DNA of 5,128 nucleotides. It comes from Clostridiales bacterium UBA7011 (GTDB lineage: Bacteria > Bacillota > Clostridia > Oscillospirales > Butyricicoccaceae). Positions 1-5,128 of the stretch are shown here, in pieces. The position numbers and the translations under genes are program-made. Position 1 is the stretch's first letter; each line of letters starts with the position of its first letter. Under the pieces are notes generated by a model that made no database searches, was not told the origin of the DNA, and worked only from the letters and a program-made list of their open reading frames with translations. The DNA lies in NCBI GenBank assembly GCA_002449635.1, contig DJXF01000086.1, positions 1-5,128 on the forward strand. The letters are read 5' to 3'.

Positions 1-379
1 AGAGAACAGGCGGGGCAGGTCGAACAGATCATCCGCCGCACAGAGGAGCGTCTGGGCATTTTGCTGTCGGACAGCAGTCATGCCGATCTGTTTGTCCTTC
101 TGTCGCTCGCGGTCAGACGTCTGCGCGGGCAGGAGCAAGTTGTCCTTCCCGAGGATCGTCTGGCAAAGCTGCGCCTGATGCCGCAATATGCCGCCGCCGA
201 GGCGATTGCCGATGATCTGCACCGCGCATTTTCCCTCGCCATTCCCGCCGATGAAGTCGGCTTTATCACCATGCATCTGGCGGGCAGCTCGGTGCGCACG
301 CGCAGCAGCTGTGACTGGACGGATGTCAACGCGCTTTCACTCTACCGTCTGGCCCGCAGCATGACGCAGGTCGCGGCCG

Positions 380-395
380 GGCATTTCCTTTGACG
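380..395 (+). other. First frame change in the PRD regulator
   Basis: Frame 1 reads through the end of PRD1 to GHFL and stops at TGA 391-393, while the PRD2 sequence FDGEESLPEGLCIHL begins in frame 2 at 389. One extra base within the TTTCCTTTGA stretch is enough to explain the switch: removing one C would give a continuous GHFFDGEE. A one-base indel next to short homopolymers is also the commonest kind of sequencing error. Confidence 0.75.
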
Positions 396-691
396 GAGAG
401 GAATCGCTTCCGGAGGGACTGTGCATCCATCTGGAGCCGGTCATCCACCGGCTGCGGCTCGGCATACCGATTGAGAACAGCGAATGCCGGGAAATTCAGG
501 AAACCTATCCGGAGCTGTATGCGGCGACCGAAGCCGCCTGCGACATTCTCCGCACGGAATTTCATCTCTCCGCTGTTCCGCCCGCGGAAATCGCATTTCT
601 GACCGCGCATTTCGGGGCGGCTGTCCAGAACCTGCACGCGCGCGGGCAGACGGTGTGTGCGGTCGTGGTCGGTCCGACCGGCACGGGCACC

Positions 692-707
692 TCCGACCCA
701 CGCCTTT
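692..707 (+). other. Second frame change with a probable deletion of about 20 bp in the EIIB-like domain
   Basis: The phosphate-loop motif PTGTGTS ends in frame 2 with TCC at 692-694. The following conserved piece FPQLRLCGTRSAF begins in frame 3 with TTT at 705. Related EIIB-like domains usually have about ten residues between the TS and the FP; here only ten bases remain. A loss of about 20 bases both shortens the domain by about seven residues and gives the observed frame shift. The estimate rests on remembered family spacing, not on an alignment. Confidence 0.6.
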
Positions 708-1486
708 CCGCAGCTCAGGCTGTGCGGGACTCGGTCCGCGTTCCGTCTGGACCCCGACACGCTCCGGCGCGACGGCATTGACCTGATTCTCTCGACGGTG
801 GATCTGGATATCAAGTTCCGCTGCATCCGCATCAGCCCCAGCCTGACCGAGCGCGACAAAATGATTCTCGATACCGTTTTGCCCGCGGTTTTGCAGCAGA
901 AAGCCAGACAGGACACGCCTGCGCCGCATCCGGCGCCGCTCAGCCGAAACGAGGCGGAGGCGGTGTTTCGCCTGAGTCAGGAGCTGCTGGAACTCGTCGA
1001 TCACATTGCGCTGTCTCCGGTTCAGCCCGCCCATTCCCGCGCGGAGCTGATTGCGCTGTCCGCCCGCCTGTTTGCCCCGGATGAAATCACGGCGGATATC
1101 ATCGGCAGCTTGCTGCGCGAGCGGGATGCCCTCGGCGACACCTATATCAAGCCGTTTCGCGCGCTGCTGCTGCAAACGCGCACCGAATGTGTCCGGCATT
1201 GCCGGCTGGGCTATGTCCGGCTGGCTTCGCCGCTTTATGAAGAGGGCCGCGTGATCTCCGGCGCGGTGGTCATGCTGATTCCGCCGGAGGACGATCTGAC
1301 CTGTCAGAACCTGATGCGCGATGTCAGCGCCCTGCTGCTCGGCCATCCGGAGCTTGTGGAACACATGCGGCAGGGAAACCGGTCTGAACTGACCGCCGCG
1401 CTCACCTCCCGTCTGCTGCCGTGCTATCGGCGCAGAATACGCAACCTGCTGGGCGGGTGACGGGCTGCCGCGCATGCGCCGCAAAC

Positions 1487-1533
1487 AAAAAAAGCCCGCC
1501 GGAGGACACCATGTGCGGTATCCCCTGACGGGC
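1487..1533 (-). terminator. Rho-independent terminator of the TetR-flavodoxin-cupin operon
   Basis: On the minus strand a long hairpin (1533 to 1494) is followed directly by seven T residues (1493-1487). The stem starts with GCCCG pairing to CGGGC and extends to about 17 pairs with one mismatch and a few G-T pairs, around a short loop near 1512-1516. It begins 28 bp past the stop of the CMD-cupin gene. For the converging plus-strand gene the same hairpin is followed only by a weak TTTT at 1541-1544, so it is mainly a one-way terminator. Confidence 0.9.
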
Positions 1534-1561
1534 AGTCTGCAGTTTTGTGATATGCCTCGGT

Positions 1562-2320
1562 TTATCCCAGCTTGCTGTAATCCTCCGCAGAAACAGCTTC
1601 CAGCCACTCCGTGCCGGCATTTTCTCCGTCAATTTCCGCCGCCAGATGCGAGAACCACGAATCCGGCGCCGCGCCGTGCCAGTGCTTGACATTCGCGGGA
1701 ATATTGATGACCGTTCCCGGCGTCATTTCCACCGGTTCCTTGCCCCATTCCTGATAATAACCGCGTCCGCCGACACAGATGAGCATCTGACCGCCGGCCT
1801 TGTCCGCATGGTGAATGTGCCAGTTGTTGCGGCAGCCCGGCTCAAAGGTGACGTTGTAAATCGGCACCTGCTCGGTCGAAACGTGCGCGAGATAGCTCTG
1901 TCCGACAAAATACTGTGCATAGGCGTCATTGGGCGCACCGATCGGGAAAAAGATGGTGTTCTGATATCTGTCCTTTTCGGTCTGCGCGGGAGTCTCCTCA
2001 TTCCAGATTTCCTTTGCCATGCGGAACACCGCCCAGCCCTTCGGCCAGCCGGTATACATGGCCGCGTGCGTGATAATCGCCGCGATTTCCTCCTTTGTGA
2101 CACCGTTGTTTTTTGCGTTCTGCAGATGGTATCCCAGCGAAGAATCCGTCATGCCCGAGGCCATCAGCGATACAACCGTGATGATGCACTTTGTCTTTGT
2201 GTCAATTGCCTGCTCGTTCCACACTTCGCCAAACAGCACATCGTCATTGAGATGTGCAAACATCGGCGAAAATGCGCCCAGCTGTTCTCTGCCGGCTGTC
2301 TGTACAATTTTTCTGCTCAT
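1562..2320 (-). CDS. Carboxymuconolactone decarboxylase-cupin fusion protein
   Basis: A 252-residue cytoplasmic protein with no signal peptide or membrane segment. Residues about 15-110 are an AhpD/CMD-type helical domain (KCIITVVSLMASG, GYHLQNA with H65, VTKEEIAAIITHAAMYTGWP). It has a single Cys45 in place of the CxxC pair of peroxidase-type AhpD, so disulfide peroxidase chemistry is unlikely. Residues about 150-230 are a cupin with a probable metal site: WHIHH (H168, H170, H171), Q178 where cupins usually carry Glu, and H213/H215 in the second motif, followed by GAAPDSWFSHLA. From family knowledge, His-His-Gln-His cupins of this type bind Mn and include hydroxynitrile-lyase-like enzymes; the reaction here is unknown. 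The ATG at 2320 is chosen over an upstream in-frame ATG because a strong SD sits just before it and the extra 37 residues are low-complexity antisense of the flavodoxin gene. It is the last gene of the operon, 11 nt after the flavodoxin stop. The family call is firm; the substrate is not known. Confidence 0.93.
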   Translation of the reverse strand: MSRKIVQTAGREQLGAFSPMFAHLNDDVLFGEVWNEQAIDTKTKCIITVVSLMASGMTDSSLGYHLQNAKNNGVTKEEIAAIITHAAMYTGWPKGWAVFRMAKEIWNEETPAQTEKDRYQNTIFFPIGAPNDAYAQYFVGQSYLAHVSTEQVPIYNVTFEPGCRNNWHIHHADKAGGQMLICVGGRGYYQEWGKEPVEMTPGTVINIPANVKHWHGAAPDSWFSHLAAEIDGENAGTEWLEAVSAEDYSKLG

Positions 2321-2324
2321 GCTT

Positions 2325-2333
2325 CTCCTCCTT
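2325..2333 (-). promoter_or_regulatory. Ribosome binding site of the CMD-cupin gene
   Basis: The minus strand reads AAGGAGGAG with AAGC before the ATG at 2320; the AAGGAGG core lies 6 nt from the start. It overlaps the TAA stop of the flavodoxin gene (2334-2332), so the two genes are probably translationally coupled. The site decides the start codon of the downstream gene. Confidence 0.9.
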
Positions 2334-2817
2334 ATACGCCAAGCGCCTGCACCCATGCGGCGAGGCTTTCCTTCGTCTGTCTTCCGTTCAGCAGCTTTCC
2401 GCTCACAATCTTTGTGTCGGGGGAGACACACGGTCTCAGATCGTCTGCGGTCGAGCCGAGCCCGCTTCCGCCGGATGTCGCAAACAGCACAATCGTCTTT
2501 CCGGAAAAGTCATAGGACTCGAGGAATGTGTGAATGATATGCGGTGCGGTGTACCACCAGATCGGAAATCCCACAAAAATCACATCGTAAGCGGGGATAT
2601 CCGCCTGTTTGTCCGCCAGCTCCGGCCGGGAGGATTGGTCGTTCATCTCCACGCTGCTGCGGGATTTTTTGTTCATCCAGTTCAGATCGTCTCTCGTGTA
2701 CGGAACCGCCGGTCTGATCTCATAGAGGTCTGCCTCTGCCGCCTGTGCGAGCGCTTTTGCCGCCCTTGCGGTCACGCCGCCCGCCGAAAAATACGCCACC
2801 AGTTTTCTGCTCATCAT
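2332..2817 (-). CDS. Small flavodoxin-fold protein (flavodoxin_4-like)
   Basis: A 161-residue soluble flavoprotein that should bind FMN and carry or transfer electrons. The N-terminus LVAYFSAGGVTARAAKALA (from residue 6) is the phosphate-binding loop after strand 1; S11 and T16 are kept, but the usual SxSGxT reads SAGGVT. The first flavin-stacking loop is FPIWWYTAPHI (84-94), with W87, W88 and Y89. The second is ATSGGSGLG (113-121), followed by a short C-terminal part (KLLNGRQTKESLAAWVQALG). Length and motifs fit the short Clostridia flavodoxins often annotated as NAD(P)H-dependent oxidoreductase or flavodoxin, not the longer electron-transfer flavodoxins. Two adjacent ATGs (2817 and 2814) follow an AAGGAG site; the first has 6 nt spacing and is used. 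It is the middle gene of the TetR operon, 33 nt after the repressor stop with no terminator between. Partner and substrate are unknown. Confidence 0.93.
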   Translation of the reverse strand: MMSRKLVAYFSAGGVTARAAKALAQAAEADLYEIRPAVPYTRDDLNWMNKKSRSSVEMNDQSSRPELADKQADIPAYDVIFVGFPIWWYTAPHIIHTFLESYDFSGKTIVLFATSGGSGLGSTADDLRPCVSPDTKIVSGKLLNGRQTKESLAAWVQALGV

Positions 2818-2850
2818 CGTGTTCTCCTTTTCTGTCAGATTTTTGGCCTG

Positions 2851-3492
2851 TCACTGCTCCGCCGTCACACCGAGAATCCGGTTCAGAAAGGTGCGGGTGA
2901 TCTCGTAAACCGACTGATACACATACTTCACACCCGCCCGCTCCATCGCGCGTTTCTGCTTGTCTGTCACGGCTGTATACGGATAAATCCCGTACATAAA
3001 CGGGAAAAACGCATAGAGAAAATCCTGCTGCTCCGCCGCGGTCATTTCCGGACAGAACCGGTCGAGACAGCGGATGACCGCGCGCATCGAATTGCCGTAG
3101 GCGATCTTGAACTCGACCAGATTTTCCTCCCGGCTGTTTTGCTCCATATCAAAATGGTTCATGCTCATGATTTTGAGCAGCAAATCCCGCCGTTCCAGCG
3201 TCTTTGCCAGCCCGCAGGCGAAATCCCGTCTGGAGCATTCGCCCTGCCTTTGTGCCAGCGCGTCCAGCTCCGCAATCCATGCCTCGTATTCCCGCTGCAA
3301 AATCGCGAGGAAGATTTCCTCCTTCGTCTGGAAATAGGTATAAATCGAGGTTCTTCCAAAGGATGTCATGTTCCCGATATCGCGTATTGTGATATCCTTA
3401 AAGCTCATCGTCCGATACAGCGTTTCACACGCGGCGATGATTTCCTCCCGTCTGGCAGTCGTCAGCTCGGGCGATCCCTTCGGCACAGCCAT
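2851..3492 (-). CDS. TetR-family transcriptional repressor, probably autoregulatory
   Basis: A 213-residue protein. The N-terminal domain (about residues 13-60) has the TetR pattern: RREEIIAACETLYR as helix 1, the recognition module FKDITIRDIGNMTSFGRTSIYTYF (31-54), then QTKEEIFLAIL. The rest is a helical ligand and dimer domain, poorly conserved as usual, with KIMSMNHFDMEQNS and AFFPFMYGIYPYT; its ligand cannot be told. The ATG at 3492 is chosen because AAGGAGG sits immediately upstream and the TetR domain begins at normal distance. Frame extension further upstream runs through the promoter and the neighbouring terminator and is not coding. The SD spacing is short (3-4 nt). It is the first gene of a three-gene operon with the flavodoxin and the CMD-cupin gene, behind a promoter carrying two palindromes suited to TetR binding, so it likely represses its own operon until a small molecule releases it. 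Confidence 0.95.
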   Translation of the reverse strand: MAVPKGSPELTTARREEIIAACETLYRTMSFKDITIRDIGNMTSFGRTSIYTYFQTKEEIFLAILQREYEAWIAELDALAQRQGECSRRDFACGLAKTLERRDLLLKIMSMNHFDMEQNSREENLVEFKIAYGNSMRAVIRCLDRFCPEMTAAEQQDFLYAFFPFMYGIYPYTAVTDKQKRAMERAGVKYVYQSVYEITRTFLNRILGVTAEQ

Positions 3493-3495
3493 CCG

Positions 3496-3502
3496 CCTCC
3501 TT
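3496..3502 (-). promoter_or_regulatory. Ribosome binding site of the tetR gene
   Basis: The minus strand reads AAGGAGG, then CGG, then ATG at 3492. The match to 16S rRNA is full, but the spacing is only 3-4 nt, shorter than usual. It fixes the start 91 codons inside the open frame and implies a short leader of about 20 nt from the predicted transcription start. Confidence 0.85.
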
Positions 3503-3508
3503 CCGTTT

Positions 3509-3521
3509 TGACACAGTGTCA
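3509..3521. promoter_or_regulatory. TetR operator copy 1 (13-bp palindrome)
   Basis: TGACACAGTGTCA has perfect 6-bp inverted arms around one central base. It overlaps the last base of the -10 box of the tetR promoter and the expected transcription start near 3514, a position where bound repressor would block initiation. The function is inferred from symmetry and placement. Confidence 0.85.
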
Positions 3522-3549
3522 GTATAACCCAATTTTGACACAGTGTCAA
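3521..3549 (-). promoter_or_regulatory. Sigma-A promoter of the TetR-flavodoxin-cupin operon
   Basis: On the minus strand a consensus -35 box TTGACA (3549-3544) is separated by exactly 17 bp from TATACT (3526-3521), one base off the -10 consensus. Transcription would begin near 3514, about 21 nt before the tetR ATG. The -35 box lies within operator copy 2 and the -10 box touches copy 1, so this strong promoter should be tightly repressible. Confidence 0.9.
3536..3548. promoter_or_regulatory. TetR operator copy 2 (13-bp palindrome)
   Basis: A second exact copy of TGACACAGTGTCA, covering most of the -35 box. Centre-to-centre distance to copy 1 is 27 bp. The similarity extends outside the palindrome: 3506-3527 and 3533-3554 match at 21 of 22 positions, which suggests a tandem duplication of the operator or selection for a wider site. 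Confidence 0.85.
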
Positions 3550-3556
3550 TATAATG

Positions 3557-3621
3557 CCTAAAAATCCCGCCGGAGAACGCCTGCACCTGCATGTCCCCTG
3601 CCGCTGTTTCAACTGTCTGCC
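3557..3621. other. Short intergenic spacer without a recognised element
   Basis: Between the upstream edge of the tetR operator-promoter and the ABC operon terminator I see no gene, further copy of the palindrome, or RNA structure of note. Similarly 3657-3712, between that terminator and the permease stop, is AT-rich spacer with no evident signal. Confidence 0.6.
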
Positions 3622-3656
3622 AAAAAATGAGGAGCCCGCTTTTCCGCGGACTCCTC
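3622..3656 (-). terminator. Rho-independent terminator of the ABC transporter operon
   Basis: On the minus strand GAGGAG and CCGC arms (3656-3646) pair with GCGG and CTCCTC (3639-3629) across one mismatch and a six-base loop, then one A and six T residues (3627-3622). It lies 57 bp past the permease stop and just upstream of the tetR promoter, so it separates the two same-strand operons. Confidence 0.92.
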
Positions 3657-3712
3657 TGCGCTTAGAGAAAGTATAAAAAGAGAGAAATTGTAAAAATGAT
3701 TCCGATATTGTC

Positions 3713-4702
3713 TTATACCTTTGCAGCAGCTTCCCGGCGGCGTGCCTTTGCAGCCATTGCCTCACGCGTTACGTCAAGCAGAACCGCGCCGATGATAACC
3801 AGACCGAGTACCATGTTCTGTACTGCGGAGGAAATGGAAAGCAGCGTAAATCCGTTGCGAAGCGTTGCGATAACCAGTGCGCCGATCAGCGTGCCTGCCA
3901 TAGTGCCCTTGCCGCCCATGAAGGACGCACCGCCGATAACGCAGGATGCAATTGCGTCGGTATCATACGGCTGAATGGCGTTTGCGCCGTTGCAGATGCC
4001 GGAACGGCCGATGGATACGATACCTGCCAGCGCCGCCAGAATGCCGGACAGCGTATAGCAGAAGGTCAGGACATTCGCGGAGTTGATGCCGGAAAGACGG
4101 GTTGCCTCCATGTTGCCGCCTGCACAGTAAATCGAACGGCCGAGTGCGGTGCGTGTCAGCAGAATATGCATGATGATGTAGATGACAACCAGTACGATGA
4201 AGCTTACCGGGAATCCGCCTACGGTAGCTGCGCCCAGCCACATAACGCCCTTCGGGAAGCCGGAAATCATCTGAGAGCCGGTTACCAGCAGAGCTGCGCC
4301 CCAAAGGAAGTTTTTCATACCGAGGGTAGAAACGAACGGATGCGGCAGATGCAGACGGGTGAGCAGTGTGCCGTTAATCAGGCCGATCACTGCGCCCATA
4401 ACCAGAGCGACAACGATGAGAATAAAGGAATTGGTGATACCCGCTTTTACCATCATGCCGCAGACACATGCACAGAACGTCGCGTTCGCGCCGACCGAAA
4501 GATCAATGCCGGCAGTAATCAGGCAGAGCAGCATACCGCCTGCCAGAAGTGCGGTAAAGGTTGTCTGCTTCAGAACAGACATCAGGTTGCTGTATGTCAG
4601 GAATTTATCGCTGACGATTGTCAAAATAACACCGAGAATAATCAGCGCCAGTAATGTTCCAAGGATGGAATTTCCGTTGGATTTTTTCTTCTTCTTAATC
4701 AT
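3713..4702 (-). CDS. Sugar ABC transporter permease, RbsC/MglC type
   Basis: A 329-residue integral membrane protein forming the channel half of a carbohydrate ABC importer (BPD_transp_2 family, as RbsC, MglC, XylH). A lysine-rich start (residues 3-7) precedes the first membrane helix (about 12-31), and there are about eight to ten hydrophobic segments in all. Family landmarks are GIDLSVGA (65-72), PFVSTLGM (122-129), the cytoplasmic coupling loop around ALGRSIYCAGGNMEATRLSG (186-205), and ASCVIGGASFMGGKGT (252-267). Length is normal (family about 310-350) and the C-terminus is a positively charged tail. The ATG at 4702 has GGGAGGT 7 nt upstream and overlaps the ATPase stop by 8 nt, so the two are translationally coupled. 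It is the last gene of its operon, followed by a terminator. Substrate cannot be read from the permease; ribose, galactose, xylose, allose or inositol-type ligands are all possible. Confidence 0.95.
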   Translation of the reverse strand: MIKKKKKSNGNSILGTLLALIILGVILTIVSDKFLTYSNLMSVLKQTTFTALLAGGMLLCLITAGIDLSVGANATFCACVCGMMVKAGITNSFILIVVALVMGAVIGLINGTLLTRLHLPHPFVSTLGMKNFLWGAALLVTGSQMISGFPKGVMWLGAATVGGFPVSFIVLVVIYIIMHILLTRTALGRSIYCAGGNMEATRLSGINSANVLTFCYTLSGILAALAGIVSIGRSGICNGANAIQPYDTDAIASCVIGGASFMGGKGTMAGTLIGALVIATLRNGFTLLSISSAVQNMVLGLVIIGAVLLDVTREAMAAKARRREAAAKV

Positions 4703-5128
4703 CTAAACTACCTCCCCATGCTGCCTTCATGAGACTCTCCTGGTTAAAATGCTTGCTGTCACGGTCGACCGTTGCCATGATTCTGCCGCCGCGCATAACG
4801 ATAACGCGATCCGACATGCCCAAAATTTCAGGCATTTCGGAGGAGACCATGATGACACACTTTCCTTCCTTTACCAGGCGGTTCATAACATTATAAACTT
4901 CAATTTTCGCACCGACATCAATACCGCGCGTCGGCTCGTCGAAGATAAAGATTTCCGCATCGGTGTTAACCCATTTGCCGATAACAACCTTCTGCTGGTT
5001 GCCGCCGGACAGCTGCCCAACGATCTCGTCGATGGACGGGGTCTTGATGCGCAGAGACCGGATGTTGCCTTCGCCGGCATCTACGATGCGCTTTTGGTTG
5101 AGAAACGGACCATCGCAGAAGCCCTTCA
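4695..5128 (-). CDS. Sugar ABC transporter ATP-binding protein (RbsA/MglA/XylG type), C-terminal part, partial
   Basis: The frame is open from the right edge to TAA at 4697-4695 and gives 143 residues, the second half of the C-terminal nucleotide-binding domain of a roughly 500-residue tandem ATPase. Visible parts (window numbering): FLNQKRIV (8-15), the ABC signature LSGGNQQK (39-46), Walker B IFIFDEP (59-65) with the D-loop TRGIDVGAK, and VSSEMPEILGMSDRV at the switch position, where E97 stands in place of the usual His, as is common in C-terminal domains of this subfamily. It should bind ATP at the cytoplasmic face of the permease encoded directly after it and drive sugar uptake. The Walker A motif, first domain and start lie beyond the window. 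Internal ATGs (for example at 4886) are not starts, because conserved motifs lie upstream in the same frame. Confidence 0.95.
   Translation of the reverse strand, partial: KGFCDGPFLNQKRIVDAGEGNIRSLRIKTPSIDEIVGQLSGGNQQKVVIGKWVNTDAEIFIFDEPTRGIDVGAKIEVYNVMNRLVKEGKCVIMVSSEMPEILGMSDRVIVMRGGRIMATVDRDSKHFNQESLMKAAWGGSLDD
4710..4716 (-). promoter_or_regulatory. Ribosome binding site of the permease gene inside the ATPase gene
   Basis: The minus strand reads GGGAGGT, then seven bases, then ATG at 4702. It lies within the last codons of the ATPase gene (the stretch encoding WGGSLDD), as expected for coupled translation of an ATPase-permease pair. Confidence 0.85.

Larger units (their letters stand above)
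1..1460 (+). pseudogene. Broken PRD-type PTS-regulated transcription regulator (MtlR/LicR-like), C-terminal part
   Basis: Enters from the left edge already open in frame 1, so its N-terminal DNA-binding part is outside the window. Domains in order: PRD1 (about 1-310, ending in an FITMHLAGS motif), PRD2 (about 330-640, with GLCIHLEPVIHRL and FLTAHFGAAV), an EIIB-like domain (about 655-890, with PTGTGTS and later DLILSTV and ISPSLTERDK), and an EIIA-like domain (about 935-1440, with TRTECV and VVMLIPPEDD). This order is that of the MtlR/LicR class, in which PTS phosphorylation of PRD, EIIB and EIIA residues controls activity at a sugar-catabolic operon. The coding frame moves from 1 to 2 near base 388 (frame 1 stops at 391-393) and from 2 to 3 between 694 and 705 (frame 2 stops at 779-781), so no single product spans it. 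The last frame ends at TGA 1458-1460. Family assignment is confident; inactivity is inferred, and the first lesion alone could be a sequencing error. The regulated sugar is not visible. Confidence 0.83.
3506..3554. repeat. Direct repeat pair, 22-bp units at 27-bp period
   Basis: Units 3506-3527 and 3533-3554 are identical except for G versus A at the seventeenth base. Each starts TTTTGACAC and ends TATAA. Only two copies are present, and they contain the operator palindromes and the core promoter of the tetR operon. Confidence 0.9.

Noticed and set aside
380..395. Programmed ribosomal frameshift in the PRD regulator
   Set aside because: No recognised slippery sequence with a downstream structure, this gene family is not known to use frameshifting, and a second lesion with an apparent deletion follows. 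Decay or sequencing error is simpler.
1470..1479. 10-bp palindrome GCGCATGCGC after the PRD stop
   Set aside because: Short, GC-rich, single copy, with no promoter or T-tract in a useful position. It could be part of a weak plus-strand end structure, but I cannot support a function.
441..1607. Long minus-strand open frame (388 codons) opposite the PRD regulator
   Set aside because: It is antisense to clearly recognisable PRD, EIIB-like and EIIA-like sequence, is rich in Arg/Gln/Ala low-complexity stretches, crosses the terminator and enters the neighbouring gene. This is typical of an antisense shadow in GC-rich DNA.
2818..2850. Possible internal terminator or promoter between tetR and the flavodoxin gene
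   Set aside because: The 33-bp gap contains the flavodoxin ribosome binding site but no hairpin with a T-tract and no promoter boxes at proper spacing, so the genes are taken as one transcript.
3506..3554. Possible CRISPR-like repeat
   Set aside because: Only two units with a 5-bp gap, each containing a TetR-type palindrome and promoter boxes; no spacers, no further copies, no cas genes.
3535..3555. Plus-strand TTGACA and TATAAT boxes
   Set aside because: The two boxes are only 9 bp apart, not 16-18, and no plus-strand gene follows. They are by-products of the palindrome and the minus-strand promoter.
1547..3561. Long plus-strand open frames (322 and 435 codons) opposite the TetR operon
   Set aside because: They run antisense through three conserved genes, overlap each other in different frames, have no ribosome binding site and resemble no family I recognise.

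Overview
The window looks like chromosomal DNA from a fairly GC-rich low-GC-clade bacterium (Bacillota, class Clostridia, plausibly an Oscillospirales or related gut anaerobe). The grounds are strong AAGGAGG-type ribosome binding sites, a textbook sigma-A promoter, a PRD/PTS-type regulator, a Clostridia-style carboxymuconolactone decarboxylase-cupin fusion, and an RbsA/MglA-like sugar ABC transporter. The lineage is inferred from gene content and style only; there is no marker gene.

Layout, left to right. Bases 1-1460 (+) hold the C-terminal part of a MtlR/LicR-type PTS-regulated transcription regulator (PRD1, PRD2, EIIB-like, EIIA-like). It is broken: the reading frame changes near base 388, and again near base 695-705, where about seven residues also seem to be missing. 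Three of its expected phosphorylation residues are replaced as well. Bases 1461-1561 are a convergent intergenic region with a strong terminator serving the minus-strand operon. Bases 1562-3492 (-) are a compact three-gene operon read right to left: a TetR-family repressor, a small flavodoxin, and a CMD-cupin fusion protein. Its sigma-A promoter (TTGACA-17-TATACT) carries two identical 13-bp palindromes 27 bp apart. One lies on the -35 and the other on the end of the -10 and the start site, so the operon is very probably autorepressed by its own TetR protein. Bases 3622-3656 hold a rho-independent terminator for the next operon upstream. Bases 3713-5128 (-) carry the end of a sugar ABC transporter operon: the C-terminal part of a two-domain ATPase, whose stop overlaps the start of an RbsC/MglC-type permease by 8 nt. 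The periplasmic-type binding protein and the rest of the ATPase would lie beyond base 5128.

How they work together: the ABC transporter imports a sugar or related polyol (substrate not determinable here). The TetR-flavodoxin-CMD/cupin unit reads as an inducible redox or reactive-small-molecule response module: a flavoprotein plus a metal cupin enzyme behind a ligand-sensing repressor. No mobile element, CRISPR array, RNA gene or defence system is visible. The most distinctive content is the doubly bracketed TetR promoter, the CMD-cupin fusion with an HxH...Q...H metal site, and the decaying PRD regulator.
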